Assembly (NCBI GenBank): GCA_011634665.1
Contig: WAEK01000001.1
Coordinates: 321,001 to 385,000, forward strand
Direction: 5' to 3'
Source of the DNA: Mortierella sp. BCC40632
Lineage: Eukaryota > Mortierellomycota > Mortierellomycetes > Mortierellales > Mortierellaceae
DNA length: 64,000 bases
In this document: piece after piece, positions 36,847 through 48,130 of the stretch
Position numbering within the stretch: position 1 is the stretch's first letter
How the letters are laid out: each line of letters starts with the position of its first letter
The notes under the pieces: model-generated
Database searches by the model: none
Seen by the model: only the letters and a program-made list of their open reading frames with translations
What the model was told of the DNA's origin: nothing
Made by a program: the position numbers and the translations under genes

Positions 36847-37611
36847 GTGTTGTGCAAGTGAAGAGGGGGCGATTTAGCCTAGCCAGTCTCTGCAGCTCAG
36901 TTTATTTCTAACAGACTTGATGATGCGCTAGCGACAACTGCGTTCAATCTACAGCCTCCCCTCCCCTCCCCCGCTCCTCCTATCTCTCTCTACCAATGCT
37001 GACAGGTTTATTTATCTATACTCTCTTTGCCATTGCTAGATGGGAGGAAAGTAGAAGCAGCGCGTCCATTAGCTGGAGTTCAAAAGAAGAAAATCGATAG
37101 CCTGCACCAAGCATACAAAGACGCTGAAGGTATCTGGATAGCCAAAGTGCAGCTATGTCTAATGAGCCTGATCCTCTATGTAACTGAACTTTCCCTCTCC
37201 CCAGCAACGACAAATATGAGTCCAAACATATCATTGGCCCTGCTAGTGGCATTTTGACAACCCCCTATTTGTACAAGTTACCTTACCCAGCATGGGTGTC
37301 TGTATTGGATGCTACTTTGTTGCAGCAGTCATGGCTATGTTTCCACATTGTATGACGGATGCGCACTGACGAAGACCAAAGAACGAATTCTACCGCCATT
37401 TAGGTTGGTACGACATATCCGCTGAACCCCCTCGGAAAATTTGCTTGAGGCTAGTACGTCTCAGATTCAATGCCCAACATCTCCAGCCTAGGTCATTTCT
37501 TCTGAAATCTCAGAACTCTACACAGAACAGCAATTGAAATGCAGCCTTGGTGTTTGAAGTCCCCCTCACTCCCTCCACCCTAGTTCTAGATAGCAGCCAC
37601 CGAATGGAACG

Positions 37612-37654
<43 letters not shown>

Positions 37655-38169
37655 TAGAGGACAGGTGGCTGTTTAGCAAAATCAAAGAGTACAACCACAA
37701 AGGCCCGACTCAGTGGACTAACAACATTCCTCTCTCTCAAACATACTGAATTCAGAGTAATTTCACCGAATTGGAATAGCAAGCTTCCCCCCCCTCCCCC
37801 TCCCCCCCCCCTTGTAAGATCCAGCCTGCGTCCGAATCTAGCAGTGCACAAAAAACAAAGGATCAAAAGGGGTTCAGCACTGCCTACAGGGTAAGCAGAG
37901 CCTATAGGGAAGCCTTGTAAGATCGCATGGTCTACAGGGCACCTGAGTGGATCGCCTCTATTCAGGACAGTGTCTGAAATATGGAGTGAGAATTTTGGGG
38001 TCGTCGCCTCAGATACAGTCCCGGAGAAGGGGCCTGTTGCCATGCCCATGATAAAAACATGGGGTTTCCATTTTGGCTTGGTTCTTATTATTTTTTCTAT
38101 TGGTGCTAATGCCGAAGAAGCAAATAGGACGTATCCCTGGAGAGAAGTAGTGTGTACACCCAAGTGTTT

Positions 38170-38236
38170 AAAGAAGAAGAAGAAGAAGAAGAAGAAGAAG
38201 AAGAAGAAGAAGAAGAAGAAGAAGAAGAAGAAGAAA
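38170..38236. repeat. (AAG)n trinucleotide repeat
   Basis: About 22 uninterrupted AAG units in the intergenic module. The matching place in the neighbouring modules has no such expansion. Confidence 0.95.
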
Positions 38237-39127
38237 AGAACAAGTCTGTTGCTTTCATGGCTTGTTTCTAGAGAGCAGAGAGAGGAAGACATGAAAACTG
38301 ATGAATTCACAACAGCAATGACAGAATAATCCTGTTTACGTGTATCCTTGGATTGCATGCGCAGGATCTCCAATATGTACTCCCTCCAGGAGAGAGAGAG
38401 AGGATACACAGCGCAGAATTAAATTCTTACCTTGGCGTCCCCTTCATTTCATTATTTCTCAAAGCATATCGGAAAGGGAAGAAAGTGTGCATGAGTCTAA
38501 ACCTGGACGCTCTAAGTCATCTCGCCCCTTCCTTCTCTCGGTCCCCTCTTGCCCCATCAATCCTATGCACGTTCCTGTTCGATCCTACGGATGGATTTTC
38601 GCCTTTGGATATTGAAGAACGTTCGAGTGTGTTGCGGTCAAAAATACAGCAAACAAGACAAACGTTTATTGATATTGAAGCTTCGAGAGAGATTGTGCAG
38701 GATACGAATATGATGAACTGATTAGATTATGAGGAAAAGGCGAAGATCTGTGTTCACCATGACCCATTTGAAAAACAAACATCTAAGGACAGAGGGACGC
38801 TTCTTAGGCTTGTAACAACTACACGATTATATCCAGGCAATACATCAAAGAGTTTTCCACTATTGTGAATGCGAAAGAGCGACCCGGCCAATAATGAAAG
38901 AAAGGTTGGATTGGACACCAAAGAGTGTGGTGCACAGGATACGAAAATAGAAATAAAGATTTAAGGTCCATCCGTAGAGTTAAGCTTTGAACGAGTGATG
39001 CCCCCTTGAGTATGGGTTCCTATTTCCTGGGACTTATGCAATGTGATGCGAGTAGTCGAAGAAGAACCGCCTCTATTTGTTGGTCTTCGCGCACTCGAAG
39101 TCTCACTCAGAGCAGTATTTGTGTAGT

Positions 39128-39259
39128 AAATGTACCAGAGTTTAGCCTTGGCTGTAGTCAGTGTCATATTCACTATCCATGTTGCGTTCTTATTCCTGTG
39201 CGAGGGGATGGAAGGCGACTTGGAATGAATGTTAAAAAAACACCCGCATTAGTATAAAA
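39128..39259 (+). promoter_or_regulatory. CotH copy 3 promoter: conserved block and TATA
   Basis: Shared block with AGAGTTTAGCCTTGGCTGTA at about 39138 and TTCTTATTCCTGTGCGAG. TATAAAA at 39253 is followed by ATGAGACACTCTTCCCAA. The TATA is 138 bp before the ATG. Confidence 0.65.
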
Positions 39260-39390
39260 ATGAGACACTCTTCCCAAATCCGTGGTAGTTTTCTTTGTCT
39301 ACCCATCTCTTGGTTCCCCTACTCTTTAAACCTCAGCACTTACAGAGTCCTTTATCGCTCTACCCCATCCACCCTATCACTCAAAAGAAA

Positions 39391-41993
39391 ATGAGACGCC
39401 TCTTGAGTCTCGCCACCATTGCCTCGTTGGCATCGGTGTCCATGGCCGACAGTACGCTCTCCTTTGCACACAGACCACATCGTCCTCTACACCATATCCT
39501 CTATCCAGAGTCACTCTGGTCACCACGACATTCGACATTATTCACACTAAACACCTCTTCTCTTTTCTTCTTCCACAGTCAAGTTCAACGTAGTAGGCTA
39601 TCCCTCTGCCAGTGGAAACAAATTTGGAGTGTCCATCAAAGGAGTTATCCATGAGCTGGCTACCAATGATGAAATCTATCCAGTCTGGACAGGGACTGTT
39701 CCTGGGACCGATGGCTCTGTCAAGTATTCGTATGTCGAGATCACTCACTCAAAGAAGGCTGTCAATACCGAGGCCTTTGTTCGTCGACTCGCGGACAAGA
39801 CGAATACCGAAACCATGAATGAGTTCTTCGATCGAGAGACAACAATCTGGGACCTTCCTCATGTCCCATATACTTATATGGCAACATATCCTTCCAAGAC
39901 CAAGGCTTTCAATGAAAGGCAGATTGCGACTCTTCATGTTACTGGCCCCGCTGAATCCATTGATGAAATGAACTTGAAGAGATCCAGTAAAAAAAAATAC
40001 AAGGTTGACTTTCGATTCATTTCGAGCGATTTGGTCCATTCTCAGAGTATGACATCTCTCTCTCTTTCACACACATTCACACACATTCACACAAAAAGTC
40101 GCACCTTCACTCTCCTTGTTGTTTAAATGTGGTGCATCATCAACGAGAAGGGTTCTTTGGTATTGTTGACTCACATTTTTCCTTGGATCATTCTTTACTC
40201 TCCCGTAGAGAATATCACGATGTCCATCGCCGGAAAGAGCTCCACAGCTCATAGCAAGCAGTCGTAAGTAGCACTTTATAATTTTTTTTGAAGGATCTGT
40301 CTTCTTTCTCATCCAACTTGTTCAAATGCAATGCCGACCGAGCCGCTTCTCTCTTTCTCTCTCTCTCGTTTGCACTACTTTTCATCAGGTACAAGTTCAA
40401 GTTTGACACAGACAACAATCAGAAATTCTTCTCGCGTCCAAATATCAAACTTCGCTCGCTGGTCAAGGAACCAACCATGATGCGTGAGAAGCTCTATATT
40501 GATCTTCTTAATAGCGTTGGCATCCCGACTCAGCAAGGTAAGACAACGTGAAGCTATGTGTCCATCTTGCAATTCTTTTTTATGGAGAAAGAGCGTGAGA
40601 GAGCGTGAGAGAGAGAAAGCAACGAATTTCAGAAGCTAAACAAAACCATGTTGAATAGGTGCATGGGTCAGGCTGTTCTTAAACAACAAGCCAGTGGGTC
40701 TTTATTTGATGGTGGATGACATTAAAAAGTCGTTTCTCAAGCAAACGATCCATGGTGGAGATGACTCCATTGAACGAGGCTCACTTGTTCAGGTACCTAA
40801 TCCTGGCGCATGTCATTTTTGGCTGTGCCGATTGCATTTAACTCATCACCGATGAGGCAGAGACACCGAACAAATGACCGCGTGTACATGAACCAACCTT
40901 AGTCTTGTTGTACCCGACTTTCTCTTTCTCTCTTTTTTTCTTTCTTTTTCTTTTCTTTCTCTCCTTCTCACCTCAAAAGATGAATGCACATCGGAGCGAT
41001 CGGGCAGATCTTGAATACAGAGGCCCACGAACTGCTGACTACATTATCAAGAAAAGTTACAGGATCCAGCATCTCGGGGACAACCCTCCTGAGGAGCCAT
41101 TGCGACAACTCATTGGCTTTATGAAGGCGCTCCAGAAATTTGATCCCGAGACCACTCCTGATCCCGTCAAGTACTGGACCGATCGAATGGATCTTGATGG
41201 TTTCTTGCGCAACATGGCTCTTGAGTATCTCTCGGGTTCGTGGGACAACTATTGGGCGTCAGCCTCTAATTACTTCATGTATTTCAACCCTACCCTTGGT
41301 CCCAAAGGTAAATGGCAGTGGATTCCTACAGATGCCGATGGTACCTTTGGATTCAGAGCCACTTCCAGTATCATGCCCTCCTACGAGGACTTTTCTAACT
41401 TTACGATAAAGGGTGACCGACCTCTTGTCCGCAAGTTGATTCTCGAGTGTGATCCCATCAGCGCCATGTTTGAAGAGATTCTCAAGAACATTGTCTCTAC
41501 TGCATTCAAACCCGAGGCGATTAAACCCCGGATCCTAGCATACAATAAGATGTTGTCCAGGGATGCTCGATGGGACTATTCTCTGAAACGCCTGAGTCCT
41601 GGGAAGAACAACAACTTTACGGTTGAAGAATTCAACGCCAATTTGGTGAAGAAGACGAGAAAAATGACCACTGGATTGATCCCATGGTTCGAGGATATGT
41701 CCAAAAAGGTGGCCAAGGATCTCAAGTTTAGGATCCCGAAAGGTACTGCCGACCGAGTACTACCACCCAAGAGACAAGATTCCGAGTCACCCAAGATGCA
41801 AGATCCAGAACCACCCAAGAAACAAGACTCAGCACCGCCCACGGAACGCATGCCATCCAAGAAGGCAGCTTCATCTAAGAAGCGTAAGTCATCCAAGGAG
41901 CATAAGTCATCCAAGGAGCATAAGTCATCCAAGGAGCATAAGTCATCCAAGGAGCGTAAGCCATCCAAGAAATGTGAGAACAAGTCTAAATAG
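39391..41993 (+). CDS. CotH-family secreted kinase-like protein, copy 3, short Lys-rich tail
   Basis: Exons: 39391-39451, 39579-40046, 40209-40263, 40389-40537, 40659-40792, 40980-41993; 626 aa. The signal peptide, intron 1 and most of exon 2 are almost the same as in copies 2 and 4. The core keeps WIPTDADGTFG, but the following loop differs: FRATSSIMPSYEDFSNF where the others have NGAPS..PSY.DF.DF, and ISAMFEEILK replaces IRALFEETLK, so this is the most divergent core. The tail is short: PKMQDPEPPKKQDSAPP, then 18-bp units coding KEHKSS, ending KKCENKSK. A complete-looking GPI tail lies beyond the stop in another frame. Confidence 0.92.
41868..41985 (+). repeat. In-frame tail minisatellite of CotH copy 3
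   Basis: 18-bp units (AAGGAGCATAAGTCATCC, coding KEHKSS) repeated with small changes. Confidence 0.85.
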
Positions 41994-42130
41994 TGATGGA
42001 GATAAAGAGCCAAAGGATCCAGAAAAGTCTAGAACCAAGAGTGTGGCGACGACAACTGGCTCAATGTTCCAATCTGTTAGGATGATCCTGATCCTTATCC
42101 TAGCTACTTCTGGGGCACTTACTTATGAGG
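41974..42130 (+). pseudogene. Out-of-frame but open GPI-tail remnant after CotH copy 3
   Basis: In the +1 frame relative to exon 6, the DNA around the stop reads SDGDKEPKDPEKSRTKSVAT, then MFQSVRMILILILATSGAL. This lines up with the acidic linker, Ser/Lys stretch and hydrophobic helix of copies 1 and 5-7. It has no internal stop through the hydrophobic segment. In the main frame the gene stops at 41991-41993, so the segment is not translated unless a frameshift or alternative splice occurs. Confidence 0.7.
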
Positions 42131-44101
42131 GAGTTTATTCTTTTTTTCTTTCTCGTAGTTTAGATACAAATAGCCTATTACTGAAGAAGAATAGATTTTT
42201 CTTTTTTTTTTCTTGAAAGAGGGTGAGATGTGTGTGTGAGGGTGTGTGTGTGAGAGGGTATGTTTGTGCGGGTGAAGAGGGAGCAATTCAGCCTAACTGG
42301 TCTCTGCAGTCAATTCCTTAACAGCCCTTGTCTCCCTCACTGACTAGTTCATTTCTAGTAGACTCGACGACGCTCCAGGGGTGACTCTGCTCAATTTACA
42401 ACACCGCGCCTTCTCCCCCACCCTTCCTACCTCCCTCTTTATTACCATTGCTAGATGAAAGACAAGCTGAATAGGGAGCACGTCCGTCACCTGAGGCTCA
42501 AATGAAGAAAGTCAAGAGCCTGCTCCAAGTAGACAAAGACGCTAATGACATCCGATAGTTAAAGTGCAGCCATTCCCTCCCCTCCTTCTAATGAGCCTGA
42601 TCCTCTACGTCATTGGGTCTCCCAGCAACGCTGGAAAAGAGAATTCAAAATGGAATATTGACCCCGCCAGTGGCTTTTTGACGTTCACTTTTTGTAAAAA
42701 AAAAAAGTTGCCTTGCCTAGCATGGAGATATCTGTAAAGAGTACTGCTTCGCTGCAGTAGTCGTGGCCATGTCCCCAGATCTTACGACAGATGTGTGCTG
42801 ACGAAGACCAAAGAAGAAATCCAACGCCGTCTGGATTTGGTGCAGCATCTCTACCGACCGCCCCCCCCCCCTCCCTCCTCTTTGGAAAATTTGCATAACT
42901 AGAAGACAAATTTTACATGAGGGCTAGTACGTCTCAGATTTGATGCCTAACAGCCTCAGCCTGGGTTCTTTCTTCAGAATTTTCTGAGCTCTACACGGAA
43001 CGTACAAATAAATCAATTGAGGCAGAAGGGAACTGCCGCTTTGGTGCCTGAGATCCCCCCACCCCGCCTTCCCACCTCAGTGCGGCAGATAGTAATTGTC
43101 GAACGAGACGGAGGCTTTTTTTTTTTTTTTTTTTTTTTAGAAAAAAAAAATAAAATAGAAGACAGGTAGTTACAGAAAAGCCAAATAGTATGGCTACAAA
43201 GGCTGAGCTCTGACGACTATGAGCACTCCACTCTTTTATGCCCTCTCCCAAGCGCACTGAAGTCCATCAATTTGGAAAAAGAAGTGTTTCTCATAGACAC
43301 ATTCCTTGTAGGCTTCATCTTGCATCTGAATTTAGCAATGCACAAAGAGCAAGGGACCAAAAAAGACTCCCTCATATAAAGATCCGTGGGTTGCTTCGGA
43401 GAGTAATTATGAGGTATAGGTGGGTTAAAAGTGGAGGGTCCAGGCAGGGACGTCTACTCTATTTAAAGATGCAGTCGTCCCAATGATGTTTTGCTCCAGC
43501 GGGAAGGGTTTTTGGTACTACTTCGCCTGCAGCGTGAGCAGTGCCTAGAGGAGAGCCTTGTTGGATCGCATGGTCTAGAGGGCATCTGAATGGATTGCCT
43601 CTATTTAGGACAGTATCTGGAATATGGAGTGAGAATCTAGGATTGCCACCTCAGATATGACCTGAAGGAAGGGGGCCGTCACCATGCCCATAACAGAAAC
43701 ACAGGGTCACCATTCAGTTTGGATTTTTTTTTTTTTTTTTTATGCTGGTGCTGGTGCTGGTGCTATAGAAGCAAATAGGACGTATCCCTGGAGAGAAGTA
43801 GTGTGTTCACGCAAGTGCTACAAAAATGCATAAAATAAACGAGCCTGCCACTATCTTGACTGCTTCTGTAGAGTAGAGGGAGGGGGGGGGGTATGAAAAC
43901 TGATGTATTCACAACAGCAATGACAGACTAATCCTGTTTACGTGTATCCTTGGATTGCACGCGCAGGACCTCCAATACGTACTCCCTCCAGGATAGCTAA
44001 ACAACCCAGACACTGAAGAAAACCAAATCTTACTCGAGGGAGAGGGCAGAAAGAGAGAAATAGAGAAAGAGAGAAAGAACGAGAGCAGGAAAGAGATAGA
44101 G

Positions 44102-44134
<33 letters not shown>

Positions 44135-45142
44135 AAATACATAACGCAGAATCGAATTCTTACCTTGGCGTCCCCTTCATTTCATTATTTCTCAAAGCAA
44201 ATCGGAAGGGGAAGAAAGTGTGCATGAGTCTAAACCTGGACGCTCTGGGTCATTTCGTCCCTTCCTCCTCTCGGTCCCCTCTTGCCCCATCAATCCTATG
44301 CACGTTCCTGTTCGATCCTACGGATGGGTTTTCGCCTTTGGATATTGAAGAACGTTCGAGTGTGTTGCGGTCAAAAATACAGCAAACAAGACAAACGTTT
44401 ATTGGTATTGAAGCTTCGAGAGAGATTGTGCAGGATACGAATATGATGAACTGATTAGATTATGAGGAAAAGGCGAAGATCTGTGTTCACCATGACCCAT
44501 TTGAAAAACAAATATCTAAGGGCGGAGGGAATACTACCTGGACTTGCGGTCATTACCCCAACATATCTAGAAAAAATGGCAACGAGCCTGTCAACTTGTG
44601 AATGCGAAATAGGGACCCGGTCAAAAATGAAAGAAAGGTTGGATTGGATACCAAAGAGCGTGGTGCACAAGATACGAAATATAAGGGAGGTTCTAAGGTT
44701 CATCCGTAGAATTGAGCTTTGGAAGAATCTGGCTCTCGCGAGTGAGTACGAGTTCCTATTTCAAGGGACACATGTAGTGTGGTATGAACAGTCGAAGAAG
44801 AACCGCTTCTATTTGTTGGTCTTCGCGCACTCGAAGTCTCACTCAGAGCAGTATTTGTGTAGTAAATGTACCAGAGTTTAGCCTTGGCTGTAGTCAGCGC
44901 AATGTTTACTACCCGCGTCACGTTCATATTCCCGAGCGAGGAGATGGAAGGCGACTTAGAATGAATTTTAAAGAAATCATGGAAGTATAAAAATGAGGCA
45001 CTCTTCCCAAATCCGTGGTATTTTTCTTTGTCTACCCATCTCCTAGTTCTCCTACTCTTTAAACCTCAAGACTTGCAGAGTCCTTTATCACGTCACCCAT
45101 CTACGAACGTCTCGTAGGAGAATCCCAATCACCCAAAAGAAA
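42131..45142. repeat. Array module U4 between CotH copies 3 and 4
   Basis: Block D at about 42280-42680 (CAGCCTAACTGGTCTCTGCA). The GACGAAGACCAAAGAA block near 42800. GATCGCATGGTCTAGAGG at 43566. Block E at 44150-44460. T, A and GA runs at 43114-43150, 43725-43741 and 44108-44134. No gene is seen. Confidence 0.75.
44872..44992 (+). promoter_or_regulatory. CotH copy 4 promoter: conserved block and TATA
   Basis: AGAGTTTAGCCTTGGCTGTA at about 44874 starts the shared block. TATAAAA at 44986 is followed by ATGAGGCACTCTTCCCAA. The TATA is 157 bp before the ATG. Confidence 0.65.
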
Positions 45143-47990
45143 ATGAGACACCTCTTGAGTCTCGCCGCCGTTGCCTCGTTGGCATCGGTGTCCATGGCCG
45201 ACAGTACGCTCTCCTTTGCACACAAACCACATCGTCCTCTACACCGTATCCTCTATCCAGAGTCACTCTGGTCACCACGACATTCGACATTATTCACACT
45301 AAACACCTCTTCTCTTTTCTTCTTCCACAGTCAAGTTCAACGTAGTAGGCTATCCCTCTGCCAGTGAAAACAAATTTGGAGTGTCCATCAAAGGAGTTAT
45401 CCATGAGCTGGCTACCAATGATGAAATCTATCCAGTCTGGACAGGGACTGTTCCTGGGACCGATGGCTCTGTCGAGTACTCGTATGTTGAGACCACTCAC
45501 TCAAAGAAGGCTGTCAATACCGAGGCCTTTGTTCGTCGACTCGCGGACAAGACAAGTACCGAAACCATGAACGAGTTCTTCGATCGAGAGACAACAATCT
45601 GGGACCTTCCTCATGTCCCATATACTTATATGGCAACATATCCTTCCAAGACCAAGGCTTTCAATGAAAGGCAGATTGCAACTCTTCATATCACTGGCCC
45701 CGCTGAATCCATTGATGAAATGAACTTGAAGAGATCCAGCAGCAGAAAATACAAGGTTGACTTTCGATTCATTTCGAGCGATTTGGTCCATTCTCAGAGT
45801 ATGACATCTCTCTCTCTTTCACACACATTCACACACATTCACACAAAAAGACACACCTTCGCTCTCCTTGTTGTTTAAATGTGGTGCATCATCAACGAGA
45901 AGGGTTCTTTGGTATTGTTGACTCACATTTTTCCTTGGATCGTTCTTTACTCTCCCGTAGAGAATATCACGATGTCCATCGCCGGAAAGAGCTCCAAAGC
46001 TTATAGCAAGCAGTCGTAAGTAGCACTTCGTAATTTTGTTTGAATTACCCATCACCTTTTGTCATCCATCTTTTTCAAATGCGATGTCAATTGAACTGTT
46101 TCTCTCTCTCTCTCTCTCTCGTTTGCACTACTTTTCATCAGGTACAAGTTCAAGTTTGACACAGATAACAACCAGAAGTTCTTCTCGCGTCCAAATATCA
46201 AACTTCGCTCAATGGTCTCGGAACCAACCATGATGCGTGAGAAGCTCTATATTGATCTTCTTAATAGTGCTGGCATCCCGACCCAGCAAGGTGAGATAAA
46301 TAACAGTTGTTGTTCCTCCATTTTTTTTTTTTTTTTTTATGGAAGGCGAGAGTGAGAGAGGTATTTCAGATATTAATCGGGACTATATCGAATAGGTGCA
46401 TGGGTCAGGTTGTTCTTAAACAACAAGCCAGCAGGTCTTTATTTGATGGTGGATGACATTAAAAAGTCCTTCCTCAAACAAACGGTCCATGGTGGAGATG
46501 ACTCCATTGAACGAGGCTCGCTTGTTCAGGTACCGAGTCTTTGACCATGTTTTTTTTTTTTTTTTTTTTTGGCTGTGCCAATTGAAGCTTATCTCTCCAC
46601 CGATACGACAGAGACAGTGAATCATCCTCAGTCTGACTGCGCTCTGACACACACACACACTCTCTCTCTCTCCTTTTAACCTCAAAAGATGAACGCATAC
46701 TTAAAAGATCAGGCAAGCCTTGTGTATTTGGGCCCACGATCAGCCGACTACGACCAAAAGGTTAGCTACAAGATCCAGAATCTCGGAGCAAATCCCGCCG
46801 AGGATCCATTGAGACAGCTCATTGGTCTCATGGAGGCGCTCGAGAAATTTGATCCCAAGACCACTCCTGATCCCGTCAAGTACTGGACAGACCAAATGGA
46901 TCTCGATGGTTTCTTGCGCAACATGGCTCTTGAATACCTCTCGGGTTCGTTCGATAACTATTGGGTGTCGGCATCCAACTACTTCATGTACTTTAACCCT
47001 ACCCTTGGTCCCAAAGGTAAATGGCAATGGATTCCCACAGATGCCGATGGTACCTTTGGTAATGGAGCCCCATCCCATATCATGCCCTCCTACAAGGACT
47101 TTTCTGACTTCAAGAAAGATGGTGACCGACCTCTTGTCCGCAAGTTGATCATTGAGTGTGATCCCATCCGCGCCTTGTTTGAGGAGACTCTCAAGAACAT
47201 TGTCTCGACTGCATTCAAACCCGAAGTGATGCGACCTCGAATTCTGGCCTACAACAAGATGTTGTCCAAGGATGCTCAATGGGACTATTCTCTGACGCGC
47301 CTGAGTCACGGGAAGAACAACAATTTTACGGTTGAGGAATTCAACACCAATTTGGTGAAGTGGACGAGAAGGATGACCACGGGATTGATCCCATGGTTCG
47401 ATGATATGTCCAAAAAGGTGGCCAAGGATCTCGAGTTCACGATTCCGAAAGGTACTGCCGACAGAGTGCCACCACCCAAGAGACAAGATTCCAAGTCACC
47501 CAAGATGCAAGACCCAGAACCACCCAAGATGCAAGACCCAGAACCACCTAAGGAACAAGACCCAGCACCACCTAAGGAACAAGACCCAGCACCACCTAAG
47601 GAACAAGACCCGACACCACCCAAGGAACAAGTACCAGCACCGCCCAAGGAGCAAGAGGTCCCAGCTCCACCCAAGAAGCAAGACCCAGCACCGCCTAAGG
47701 AACAAGACCCAACACCACCCAAAGAGCAAGAGATCCCGGCGCCACCCAAGGAGCAAGAGGTCCCAGCTCCACCTAAGGAAAAGAGCCCAGCACCACCTAA
47801 GAAATCAGTACCATCTAAGAAGCGTGAGCCCTCCAAGAAGCGTGGGTCCTCTAAGAAGCGTGAGTCCTCCAAGAAGCGTAAGTCATCCAAGAAGCGTAAG
47901 CCATCCAAGAAGCGCAAGCCATCCAAGAAGCGCAAGCCATCCAAGGAGCGCAAGCCATCCAAGAAACGTGAGAGCAGGTCTAGACAGTAG
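45143..47990 (+). CDS. CotH-family secreted kinase-like protein, copy 4, longest Pro/Lys tail
   Basis: Exons: 45143-45203, 45331-45798, 45961-46015, 46142-46290, 46396-46529, 46689-47990; 722 aa, the longest of the seven. Signal peptide, N-terminal domain and CotH core are complete (RPNIKLRSMVSEPTMMREKL, GLYLMVDDIKKSFLKQ, WIPTDADGTFGNG). From about residue 545 the tail holds more than ten units of the type DPAPPKEQ and VPAPPKEQE. A strongly basic run of SKKRKPSKKRKPSKKRKPS units follows, ending KKRESRSRQ. There is no terminal hydrophobic segment. The Ser-Lys-Lys-Arg periodicity resembles the SKR-rich regions of the Bacillus coat proteins phosphorylated by CotH. Confidence 0.92.
47490..47985 (+). 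repeat. In-frame tail minisatellites of CotH copy 4
   Basis: 24- to 27-bp units coding DPAPPKEQ or similar (about 47490-47815), then 18-bp units AAGAAGCGTAAGCCATCC coding KKRKPS (about 47815-47985). Confidence 0.9.
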
Positions 47991-48130
47991 ATGATGGGGT
48001 CGAAGAGTCGTTGGAGAATCTGGAAAAGCCTGGAAGTAAGAATGAGGCGTCGATAGCTGGCTCGGTGTTCCAATCCGTCGGCATGATGTTGGCTCCCATC
48101 CTGGCCACTTGAGTGGCACTCACTCAAGAG
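47990..48130 (+). pseudogene. Out-of-frame GPI-tail remnant after CotH copy 4
   Basis: In the +2 frame relative to exon 6 the DNA reads DDGVEESLENLEKPGSKNEA, then GSVFQSVGMMLAPILAT, a stop, and VALTQE. This lines up with the linker and hydrophobic tail of the intact copies. The frame differs from that in copy 3, and there is an internal stop inside the former hydrophobic segment. Confidence 0.7.

Larger units (their letters stand above)
36761..39390. repeat. Array module U3 between CotH copies 2 and 3
   Basis: Block D at about 36870-37260. TATGACGGATGCGCACTGAC at about 37350. Poly(A) of 35 at 37618-37652. GATCGCATGGTCTACAGG at 37922. An (AAG)n run at 38170-38236. Block E at about 38411-38720, which is nearly identical to 44150-44460. 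No gene is seen. Confidence 0.75.

Noticed and set aside
47401..47994. 197-aa His/Pro/Arg-rich frame overlapping the tail of CotH copy 4
   Set aside because: It is a frame shadow of the 24-bp and 18-bp repeats; the main frame continues the CotH core without a break.
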